Of a stretch of DNA of 64,000 nucleotides, positions 11,601 through 23,636 are shown piece after piece. Location of the stretch: positions 2,037,001 to 2,101,000 of the forward strand of contig JASJOG010000020.1 in the NCBI GenBank assembly GCA_030142905.1, in the 5' to 3' direction. Each line of letters begins with the position of its first letter. Within the stretch, counting starts at the first letter, position 1. The notes beneath the pieces were generated by a model, which had not been told where the DNA came from, searched no databases, and saw only the letters and a list, made by a program, of their open reading frames with translations. The DNA is from Heliopora coerulea (lineage: Eukaryota > Cnidaria > Anthozoa > Scleralcyonacea > Helioporidae). The position numbers were made by a program, and so were the translations under genes.

Positions 11601-14600
11601 CCGAAAGGTAAAGAGTAGTTTTCTAACGTTTCGAGCGAAAGCCCTTTGTTTTCTCTCTGACGAAAGATCTTCGCTCGAAACGGTAGAAAACTACTCTTTG
11701 CATTTCGGCAGTACTCTGACCTTTTCGGTTATTTCACTTCCATTTCCACACTGCCTACGCAGCACTCTATTTTTATATTATGTTGAGGAAAGCCATTTTG
11801 AAACCTCTGGTTTTAGGAACCCGATTAAAACAACTGAAAAAATCGCTACCCACATTCTCATAATCTAGGTTAGTTACATGCTTAGTTGTTCCTTCACAAA
11901 TTTGAGGTAATTTGTCCATTCTTTGGTCTGTTTGGCAGCTCTTTGAAGAAAAGGTTGGCGATTTGTTGCTGGTATTGCTGCTTCATGGTTAATCCTTACT
12001 GATTCTACAAAAGTGCAAAAAGTATTACCTAGTGTTTTGTCTCCTAGTTTGTTTAAGTGGAGGTTGGAGCCATTGAGAAGATTTCTGGTTATATGATCAT
12101 TATCTATATATGATACATTATGTTTTACACAGAACTTGTAAGTTAGAGTGTTGTAATATCCAGTGGGAATATCCAGTGTCATTACCAAATGACACTGGAT
12201 ATTCCCACTCTCTTGGCTCGCTTTTTTACATCCACAATCAGGTTTTCCATCCTTTCAGCAACTTCGTCAGCACCATCATTGGCCAGGTCGTTGGTACTCA
12301 CATGCAGAATGATGGTTACATATTCATCATTGTAGCTTGACTGTTGGAACTTTTGATGAATGTCTTTTTTTTGCACCACTGTAGGAGTGGCAGGTGGACT
12401 TCCCTCAAGCTGCTCTAGAGATTTTCTTTTCAATATGTTTGATCATTGAGTCACCAATGATCAGAGCCGTTGTTGACCTCTCCTTGGCCTTGTGGTCTTC
12501 ATAGTCAGCTGTCTCTTTGGTTTCCTTTGCAGCGCCATTCTTTGATTTAGCAAAGTTTTCCTTCTGTTTGCTACGGTAGGCATTCAGTAGTGTCGATCTT
12601 TTCGTGAGTTGTAGGGTTATTTGCAGGCAGGACTTGAGATTGATCGTGATCTTCAACTGATAGTGCTTCGAATCTATTTTCGACAGGTGTTGTAGTAGAT
12701 TTACTAGGACTGATATTAGATCGTTTCTTAGCTTCAATCTCAATCCAAGCATTTTGTTTGGCGTCAAGAAGAGTCAAGACTCGGTCGTTGTCTTCTTTTA
12801 ATGTGATAACAGTTGATTTTAACTGGTTTATCTCTGCTGCCATTTTTTTGTTTTCGTCTATAAGTAACGCCCTTTCGCGACTTTCGTTTCTCTTCTTTTC
12901 TTCTAATTCATGTAGACGAGTGAGAATTTGATCAAGATTTCCTTGAGCTTCATCGTTGATCGATTTTTAGCTTCCATTCTGTGATTCTGGACTATCTAAT
13001 AATACGGCTTCGACCACGTGGGCATCCAATTCATCACTATCTTGCTCGATAGATAGCGATTTTCCTTTTGAAGCATGGTTTTTCATTGAGTCAAAAAACA
13101 TATTGTTAATGTCTTTAACAATGTTAATCATTTTAGATTTGAGGCCATTCCATTTGACATTGAGTTCTTCATTCTGGCTTGAAAACATTTTTACGTCGCC
13201 TCCGGGTGATTTCCATTTGCCGCGTATGTTTAGCGTATTTGAAAAGAACCACATTAATTCCTCTAAACTTCCATTCCATTGAAGCTGGTTGCCACATAAG
13301 ATAAGATTATTGCTTATTTCGTTCGATGTAACGTTTTCTAGAGAATGACTTTCAAATTTAGAACGTAATTCCAACGAAGATGTGGAGCTCGTGAATTCAT
13401 GACCATCCGCCATTTGTCAACTGTCCTTTGCATATTTCGGCTGCTTCCTTATTAATACCCGTTCAGAAGAGTCATTCATCAAGACGAACTGGGCAGATAT
13501 TTAAGCCCGTTTTCCACCAGGCAAATTTTGTCGCGCGAATCGACTTTTCATTGTTTAAATTGAACAGATCTATCATGAGTTCCAGCCGAAAGTTCATGAG
13601 ACAGAAGAAAAAGTCGCTTCATGCGAAGAAATTTGTCTTGTGGCAAATGACCTTTAGTAGGGACGGATAGTTCGTCTGCTTCCGTATTTTTACACGGACG
13701 AAATAAGATTGCTTGCCCAGAACTCGTATTGACGGATTACCCGTCTCTAATATAAATTGTGTGAACGCAAATTGAAAGAATCGTCAGGCTAATTTTAAAG
13801 TTTCAAACATTTATTCCCTGAACCCGGTTGGAATCAGACGATTGAGATTTAAAAGACAGAGAGCCGTGATTTAACTCGCACAAATATCTTGGTGCGTGCA
13901 TCTTTAAAGTATTTTTATTTGGATTGTTTTAATCAATACTCAATAGGTACATTGTACGTTATCTTCTAAATGTTTTGTGATCTCTTTCGTTCTTGGGAGA
14001 CATAAGCTTATCACAAAGTACCGTCGTTCTTTTACACTAAAATTTACACAAAAATTTTCACATGTTCACATTGACAATTACGTCAATGATTATTGTATTT
14101 CATGTTTCGCTGTCTTTCTATTCACGTTCCTGTCCTGCTGCAAAGCGACGCAGCGCAATCCATCTCCAGATCTTGCGAGGAAAGTCGGCTACGAAAATGT
14201 ATAAAAGAACATTAAACGCGTCTGTGCAGGTAATCCCAGCTAGAAACATTCGACATATGTTGGAGTAGATTGCTAGATACCATGTAAGACAAATCATGCT
14301 AAGAAACATCAAGCAGCCGTGTATCCATTTTCGAATCTCTGTAGAAGGAACGAAGGAACTCCAAACGACCACGAACTGCAAGACTTCTTTGTTGTCGGGA
14401 CGAAATAAAATGGCTGCCAGTGATACTGCAAATGTCGATGTAGTGAGGAGGTTTGACTTAAAGTCAGATTGTACACAAGCACCAATTGCAAGCAAAAAGT
14501 AAACAGGGCCGAAGATTATCCGTAGTTCGCGAAGGTAGTTCTTCACGCTTGTCGGCCATCGTAGAAACTGAGTAAGGGCGCAGAAAACTGCAAGACCTGC

Positions 14601-17600
14601 GCGAGTATCTCCGCTTGAAGCGTGGATCACAAGCATTGTCGTACTCAGAACGACGGATTTGATTTTTTCCTCTATTGCCAGATCTGGAAATGCATCCCTA
14701 AAGAAGGCGAGAGTGATTCCTAACGTTACGACTGACAGACATACGCTGTCGTAAAGTTGGGAGGATGTCCACAAAAGTCCAAGAATTGTGATTTTCTTTC
14801 CACGAGGTGCTACGTGTTCTCTAAAAGTGAAATTCCTCCGGTAAAAAATTGTGAGCAATAAACCAAGAAGAGCTGACGAAGATAGCAACTGCAAATAACC
14901 CAGCATGGACATGGTGTTGGTATTATTTTCCTACTAAGCCGCAAAAGGTTTCGCTTCGAGTTTTAAAGTATGTGGACCTGTTTCAGGGGTTTCCCAACTC
15001 AGTGGTTTTTCTTGGAATCCAGTGGCTCAATGATGATCTACATTACGACATCATGTTGGTCTATCCAATGGGAGTTCTGTATAATGACACGTTACGTAAT
15101 TTTACTCAGGGATCTTCCCTAAGGTGATCTCGCTGGCATTCGAAAGTAAAAATTCTCAAGCAAAATGAGGTGTTATTTGTAGGCGACAGGTGTTGTACCT
15201 TCTACTTCTAAAGTTCTGAATCTGTTGGGAAAATACCTGTAATCCTTTACCAGTCATATGAGTGTGTCACAGTCTGGGTATTTTTCATTGCGTAAAAGGG
15301 GCATACTGTAGGGTGCGTACTGAACTATTTCATCTCCTGCTCAAATGCCCATCTCATACTGCGTAATGTTTTGGGGTTTTTTGATCATGTTAATCATACT
15401 TTGGTGCGTATGTGAATATCGTTACATTTTAAAGAAACCATTCTTCGGAGGGACGACACGTGGTCTGAATTGGGGCAACAAATAGTGAAATTAAATCGCT
15501 CTGTAGAGCCATTTCTACTGGCCACAATGAGCGACAAACTATGTATTTATGCAAGTATTTTCACTGCTTGCGTTATAAGCATTCAGTTCCACAAATGGTC
15601 GACTTTGGGTCAGCTTCAAAAAGCTTCGCTATCAGCATTGCAATGAACTATTTCTACGAGTCTTCATGGCTAATTATAGTCGCGACTTTTTTTTACCTCG
15701 TGCTATATAAAATACACTGTTATGTACCGTTTATGCGTGAGTAGTTGAGTAAAGATAAGCCTCTAGCTTCTTATTTGAGGATAACAGCGACCCTGACGAC
15801 AAAATTTTGAAATTAAGATTTGGTCGTATTTTCCTCTTGTAGATTTTATCATATCGCATTGCAGCGAAATAAACCTCGATTTTTTGGCCTCACTTCAGTG
15901 TCCTATCTCCTTGTAGCGTTTCGTGATAGTCATTTCAACTTAGACCTTGTTACAATCCAAGGACCCTTTACCTGTTAAATTCTCTCTGTTACACTTACCG
16001 GCAAAAGTGAACATAACTTGGAAGTTCTTAATACGCACGCTCTCAAGCTGTTCTCAAGCTGTACTGCCAGTCTGGAAGTCTCGATATGTCGTCTATTATT
16101 TTTATGTTAATCAATGATGTGATTGTGGTAGCTTGGTAATTATGTTCTTAATACGCACGCTCTCAAGCTGTTCTCTCAGAAAAACTTTCTGAGTCCCTGA
16201 CGGGAATCGAACCCGTAACCTTCTGATCACATATCGAGACTTGCAGACTGGCAGTACATCTGTCTACCATCTATACGAACCAGTACACAAATTTAACCTT
16301 CGCTCACCATCTGAGTCTTTGTAACTCAATGGTTAGAGCGTTTCACCGGCGATCAGAAGGTTACGGGTTCGATTCCCGTCAGGGACTCAGAAAGTTTTTC
16401 TGAGTAAACAGCTTGAGAACGTGAGTATTAAAAACATAATTACCAAGCTACCACAAACACATCATTGATTAACATAAAAATAGACGACATATCGAGACTA
16501 GCAGACTGGCAGTACATATGTCTACCATCTATACGAACCAGTACACAAATTTAACCTTCGCTCACCATCTGAGTCTTTGTAGCTCAATGGTTAGAGCGTC
16601 TCACCGGCGATCAGAAGGTTACGGGTTCGATTCCCGTCAGGGACTCAGAAAGTTTTTCTGAGTAAACAGCTTGAGAACGTGCGTATTAAAAACATAATTA
16701 CCAAGCTACCACAAACACATCATTGATTAACATAAAAATAGACGACATATCGAGACTAGCAGACTGGCAGTACATATGTCTACCATCTATACGAACCAGT
16801 ACACAAATTTAACCTTCGCTCACCATCTGAGTCTTTGTAGCTCAATGGTTAGAGCGTCTCACCGGCGATCAGAAGGTTACGGGTTCGATTCCCGTCAGGG
16901 ACTCAGAAAGTTTTTCTGAGTAAACAGCTTGAGAACGTGAGTATTAAAAACATAATTACCAAGCTACCACAAACACATCATTGATTAACATAAAAATAGA
17001 CGACATATCGAGACTAGCAGACTGGCAGTACATATGTCTACCATCTATACGAACCAGTACACAAATTTAACCTTCGCTCACCATCTGAGTCTTTGTAGCT
17101 CAATGGTTAGAGCGTCTCACCGGCGATCAGAAGGTTACGGGTTCGATTCCCGTCAGGGACTCAGAAAGTTTTTCTGAGAGAACAGCTTGAGAGCGTGCAT
17201 ATTAAGAACACAATTACCAAGCTACCACAATCACATCATTGATTAACATAACTTGGAAGGTTTTCAAATTAGAAAATGGGGATTTCAGTTATGTACCGAA
17301 GCTACAGAAACGGGCTGCTCGAGTAATTCTATACGCTGACCGTTGTGGCAGAATAGTTTTAATTAAATTAGTAACAAATAATAAACTGTAAAAACATGAC
17401 TCTCGCTGCGGGACACTTATAATGGACAACAAAGAACTATCGTAAGCCAACCTGGACCTTGACCCTAAAGGCTAGGCTTGGCACTTGTCTTTTGGATAGC
17501 GTCGAAGCAGGTTGTAAAGTATTCGTAAGGTGAAGAGAAGTCAGAAGGAAGCGTACAGAGAGAGTGAAATAAAAGATAGATACAGTCCCTAGTGGAATCT

Positions 17601-18067
17601 ACTGAATTCGCGAACGAAATCCGCACAAATAGGCGAAGGTTGTGCGACAACCGTCAAGCTCCTTCAGTAGTTTTATTTAATTTTGTATAAACTTATTCAT
17701 AGCTCTGTACCAAGCTATCTTGAAGAACATTTATTAATAAATAATAGACAACACAATAGAAGCACGCGCTATGTCAATTATAATGCCATTTGTCCGAAAT
17801 ATAAGCGAGAGACTGAAGGTGGTCGTTCCTTTTCAGTAACTTCCACGAGACACTGGAACAGTGCGCCTTTACATATTAGGAAAGTTGATTCATTGCAATG
17901 CTTAAAGATTAATATGTGGAATAAGATTTTTAAAGAACAAGAGCATTTAGATCATTTTAGTATATATTATAATTTTTTACCTAGTTTTATTGTAATTGTT
18001 TGTACTATATTGTATCTTGATTTGGAGGACCACAAGTTTATTAGCCAACGGCTATTAAGTGCCACCC

Positions 18068-18123
<56 letters not shown>

Positions 18124-21100
18124 TCTACGATTACGGCGTATAATTTTAGGTTCTCATAAAAGCAGAAAAACGATTCATAAAATCATATTTGGATCATTTG
18201 ATTTTGCTAACCCGAATGCAAATTCATTAAAGAACATCGCCAACCATGCGGTATCTTCAAATATTTTCAGAGCCGTTATATGCGAGTAAACGCCTTTGAA
18301 AGTGACTTCTTCTCTTGAAAAGTTAATGTGTTAACCTTTTGGTTAAGTCTTCTAAATTACGCCAGCAGAGTATTCATAGCGAAAATTTTAAGTAATGGTC
18401 TCTTTCTTCAAATTGAATCTGTTCTATTTGCACTGCCATGCGCTTCTATGTTGTGAGGGGAAAATGAAAGCAAAGTGGCGAAATGGTCGGATAACCGCTG
18501 TTAATTGTAGTGACAGATTTCGTCTTTTTGAATGGATCATCTTTGAATTGTGTGCTGGCACAAACGACTACGATATGGCAGTGGGGAAAGCGCTTCGCTG
18601 GCCTTTTCAAGTGATATCGTTTATATACAGGGTGTCCCAAAAAAAACGAAAACTATTGAAATCACTTATTTTTAAAATTTGAATGCCCTACGAAAAAGCT
18701 GAACGTAATGATGCGTAAAATATTGACAAGGTGCATGTCATAAAATTTAGGTAAGAAAATCGCCTTGTAAAGTGCCCGATTTTTTGCCCTTGGGAATTTA
18801 AAGCAAGTTATAAAATTCTAACAGAAAAGAACTTTGTGAAAATGATAAAATTCAAATTATGTATAAAATTACTTATATCAATCATTTATGCACTCGTGGG
18901 GACCAACAGAGTGCTAAGGCATTCAAATTCTAACAATTAAATTGTTATTGGTGATTTCAATAGTTTTCGTTTTTTTTGGGACACCCTGTAGACCACTTGC
19001 ACTCACACGTTAAACAACCATCTGAAGGATAACTTCAAACTTCCGACGTTCAACAGGTCAAATAATTTGTGGAAATCCTTCTGTTTATAAGTATTTTTTC
19101 TCTAACAGGGGAATAAATACAAGTTGTTTATTGGTTTTAAAAACCTCAAAGTGATTTGTCTTTGTCGTGACTAAGTATTTTACAAGAATTTTTACAAGAA
19201 TTTTTGCAGATATTTTGCGTAACAGGACAACCCTTACTGGATTATTCCGAGCCCAGTATGACATGATATTTAAGTCGAGGACTACGAGGGAATAGTAATT
19301 ATGAATAAGAGGCTCCTTTAAAATCGGAGAAAACAACAATTTCTAAAAATTAAATGGAATGGCAAAAGCGACCAACTAGAACCCTAAGAGCTTTATTGTT
19401 ACATGTCTAATTTCGACTATTTGGAATCCGAGAATCTGGCTCTATCGGACATTATTTGGAAAATAGGCTTATGTTGACGTTGTTACTCTTCCCACCGATG
19501 ATAAACACCTTTCAGCTCACTTCAGATACCAGCTTGTCACAGCTCTTCGTCTCGAAAACGAAAGCTTGTGTGGCTGTTTTCGTCATGCGCAATAAACCGG
19601 ATTGGATATTCCGTATCCGTAGCTAAGTAGCTTTGTGTCTGTCGATTTGAACAGTTTGGTTTGAAGTAGACTTCGCGTCAAAAGATGGAGAGAAGGTTTA
19701 AGAGATTCGAAGAAAAGACACTACGGCGTAGTCGATCCTGCGAGAAGTATTCCAAACTGAGAGTGCGAAGCCCAAGAACCGACTATCGACGTTATAAAGA
19801 TTCAAGACAGCAGGGAAGACCCAGTAGAGAAAGTAAACATCATTCAAAGCAGTATGTCTACGACAACCGTGGCGAGAGTTCACAACCGAGAACTCGAATT
19901 TGGGAAAGAAGTTCGTCTCGAGAGGGGATGAAGGATGCAAGACACCGACAGGACAATGGCATCACTGCTGTCCGAACGTTTATTGATCGAGAAAAGCGAA
20001 CTAATCGTGAACTTTCGCCAAGCGGCCGCTCGCGGAAGTCGGTACAAAGAGAGATTGATAAAATGTTAATCACTGAGCGCCACCATATGCGCCGTGTTGA
20101 ACATCACTCTTCAGGCGAGATCAGGGAGGTTATTTGGTGTCCTCAGTATATAAGATCAGATATTAAAGAACGAGCAAGAGGAGGCATTAGCCTGCTTTTC
20201 TTCAATATGTTTGATCATTGAGTCACCAATAATCAGAGCCGTTGTTGACCTTCCCTTGGCCTTGTGGTCTTCATAGTCAGCTGCCTCTTTGGTTTCCTTT
20301 GCAGCGCCATTCTTTGATTTAGCAAATTTTCCCTTCTGTTTGCTACGGTAGGCATTCAGTAGTGTCGATCTTTTCGTGAGTTGTAGGGTTATTTGCAGGC
20401 AGGACTTGAGATTGATCGTGATCTTCAACTGATAGTGCTTCGAATCTATTTTCGACAAGTGTTGTAGTAGATTTACTAGGACTGATATTAGATCGTTTCT
20501 TAGCTTCAACCTCAATCCAAGCATTTTGTTTGGCGTCAAGAAGAGTTAGGACTCGGTCGTTGTCTTCTTTTAATGTGATAACAGTTGATTTTAACTGGTT
20601 TATCTCTGCTGCCATTTTTTTGTTTTCGTCTATAAGTAACGCCCTTTCGCGACTTTCGTTCCTCGTCTTTTCTTCTAATTCATGTAGACGAGTGAGAATT
20701 TGATCAAGATTTCCTTGAGCTTCATCGTTGATCGATTTTTAGCTTCCATTCTGTGATTCTGGACTATCTAATAATACGGCTTCGACCACGTGGGCATCCA
20801 ATTCATCACTATCTTGTTCGATAGATAGCGATTTTCCTTATGAAGCATAGTTTTTCATTGAGTCAAAAAACATATTGTTAATGTCTTTAACAATGTTAAT
20901 CATTTTAGATTTGAGGCCATTCCATTTGACATTGAGTTCTTCATTCTGGCTTGAAAACATTTTTACGTCGCCTCCGGGTGATTTCCATTTGCGCGTATGT
21001 TTAGCGTATTTGAAAGGAACCGCTTTAACTCCTCTAAACTTCCATTCCATTGAAGCTGGTTGCCACATAAGATAAGATTATTGCTTATTTCGTTCGATGT

Positions 21101-23581
21101 AACGTTTTCTAGAGAATGATTTTCAAATTTAGAAGGTAATTTCAACGAAGATGTGGAGCTCGTGAATTCATGACCATCCGCCATTTGTCAACTGTCCTTT
21201 GCATATTTCGGCTGCTGCCTTATTAATACCCGTTCAGAAGAGTCATTCATCAAGACGAACTGAGCAGATATTTAAGCCCGTTTTCCACCAGGCAAATTTT
21301 GTCGCGCGAACCGACTTTTCATTGTTTAAATTGAACAGATCTATCATGAGTTCCAGCCGAAAGTTCATGAGATAGAAGAAAAAGTCGCTTCATGCGAAGA
21401 AATTCGTCTTGTGGCAAATGACCTTTAGTCGGGACGGATAGTTCGTCTGCTTCCGTATTTTTACACGGACAAAGTAAGATTGCTTGCCCAGAACTCGTAT
21501 TGACGGATTACCCGTCTCTAATATATATTGTGTGAACGCAAATTGAAAGAATCGTCAGGCTAATTTTAAAGTTTCAAACATTTATTCCCTGAACCCGGTT
21601 GGAATCAGACGATTGAGATTCAACAGACAGAGAGCCGTGATTTAACTCGCACAAATATCTTGGTGCGTGCATCTTTAAAGCATTTTTATTTGGATTGTTT
21701 TAATCAATACTCAATAGGTACATTGTACGTTATCTTCTAAATGTTTTGTGATCTCTTTCGTTCTTGGGAGATATAAGCTTATCACAAAGTACCATCGTTC
21801 TTTTACACTAAAATTTACACAAAAATTTTCACATGTTCACATTGACAATTACGTCAATGATTATTGTATTTCATGTTTCGCTGTCTTTCTATTCACGTTC
21901 CTGTCCTGCTGCAAAGTGACGCATCGCAATCCATCTCCAGATGTTGCGAGGAAATTCGGCTACAAAAACGTATAAAAGAACATTAAACGCGCCTGTGCAG
22001 GTAATCCCAGCTAGAAACATTCGACCAATGTTGGAGTAGATTGCTAGATACCATATAAGACAAATCATGCTAAGAAACATCAAGCAGCCGTGTATCCATT
22101 TTCGAGTCTGTGTAGAAGGATTGATGGGTCTCCAAAAAACCACGAACTGCAAGACTTCATTGTTGTCGGGACGAAGAAAAATGGCTGCCAGTGATACTGC
22201 ACATGTCGATGTCGTGAGGAGGTTTGACTTAAAGTCAGATTGTACGTAAGCGCCTATTGCAAGCACAACGTAAACAGGGCCGAAGATTATCCGTAGTTCG
22301 CGAAGGTAGTTCCTCACGCTTATCGGCCATCGTAGAAACTGAGTAAGGGCGCAGAAAACTACAAGACCTGCGAGATTGTCTCCGCTTGTAGCGTGGACCA
22401 CAAGCAATGTCATACTCAGAACGACGGATTTGATTTTTTCCTCTATTGCCAGATCTGGAAATGCATCCCTAAAGAAGGCGAGAATGATTCCTAACGTTAC
22501 GACTGATAGACATACACTGTCGTAAAGTTGGGAGAATGCCCAGAAAAGTCCAAGAATTGTGATTTTCATTCCACGAGGTGCTAAGTGTTCTCTAAAAGTG
22601 AAATCCCTCTGATAAAAAATTGTGAGCAATAAACCAAGAAGAGCTGACGAAGATAGCAACTGCAAATAACCCAGCATAGACATGGTGTTGGTATTATTCT
22701 CCCACTAAGCCGCAAAAGGTTTCGCTTCGAGTTTTAAAGTATGTGGACCTGTTTGAGGGGTTTCCCAGCTCGGTGGCTTTTCTTGGAACCCAGTGGCTCA
22801 ATGATGATCCACATTACGACATCATGTTGGTCTATCCAATGGGAGTTCTGTATAATGACGCGTTACGTAATTTTACTCAGGGATCTTCCCTAAGGTGATC
22901 TCGCTGGCATTCGAAAGTAAAAATTCTCCGACAAAATGAGGCGTTACTTGTAGGCGACAGGTGTTGTACCTTTTACTTCTAAAGTTCTGAATCTGTTGGG
23001 AAAATACCTGTAATCCTTTACCAGTCATATGAGTGTGTCACAGTCTGGGTATTTTTCATTGCGAAAAAGGGGCATACTGTAAGATGCATACTGAACTATT
23101 TCATCTCCTGCTCAAATACCCATCTCATACTGCGTAATATTTTGGAGTTTTATTTAATGTATCCATAGCTCTGTGCCAAGCTATCTTGAAGAACATTTAT
23201 CAATAAATAATAGACAACACAATAGAAGCGCGCGCTATATGTCCGAAATATAAGCGAGACTAAAGGTGGTCGTTCCTTCTCAGTAACCTCCACGAGACTC
23301 TGGAACAGTGTGCCTTTACATATTAGGAAAGTCGATTCATTGCAATCCTTTAAGATTGATATGTGGAATAAGATTTTTAAAGAACAAGAGCACTAAGATC
23401 ATTTTAGTATATAGTATAATCTTTTTAATAATGTATATAAGAAGATATATATTTATAGATAAGATAGTTATTACCTTGTTTTATTGTAATTGTTTGTATT
23501 ATATTGTATATTGATTTTGAGGGCCACAAGTTTATTAGCCTATGGCTATTACATGCCACCCTCATGAAATAAAAGTTATTA

Positions 23582-23636
<55 letters not shown>

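Larger units (their letters stand above)
10274..13430 (-). mobile_element. CR1-like LINE, lacking its RT/3' part
   Basis: Read on the minus strand, the order is an ORF1 N-terminal region (13413-12967), a coiled-coil part (12843-12571), an SGNH-esterase region (about 12480-11900), a hairpin, then the endonuclease start of ORF2 (11534-10818) and the linker that normally precedes reverse transcriptase (10623-10274). An SGNH esterase in ORF1 is known from CR1/L2-type LINEs. The reverse transcriptase and 3' end are missing, the opposite of usual 5' truncation, so the 3' side was lost by rearrangement. Several frameshifts make it non-functional. The left side is shared with RS-C's flank boundary and the right flank with the block around TM-C. 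Confidence 0.8.
16010..17259. mobile_element. Insertion of tRNA-like repeat array, with target duplication
   Basis: The insert is flanked by AACATAACTTGGAAG at 16010-16024 and again at 17245-17259. Block C has the same site empty (about 24231-24246), with one copy of that word. The first six bases may be shared with the element end, so the true duplication is 9 to 15 bp. Inside, an inverted partial unit (about 16025-16228) is followed by four direct units of 258 bp. The target duplication suggests insertion as one piece by retrotransposition. Confidence 0.75.

Noticed and set aside
16571..17162. Cluster of functional tRNA genes
   Set aside because: The 9-bp acceptor, missing T33, C-C mismatch in the anticodon stem and attached repetitive tail do not fit decoding tRNAs; a SINE-like element fits better.
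16010..17259. CRISPR-like array (regular repeat spacing)
   Set aside because: The whole 258-bp unit is repeated, with no unique spacers, and the genome is eukaryotic.
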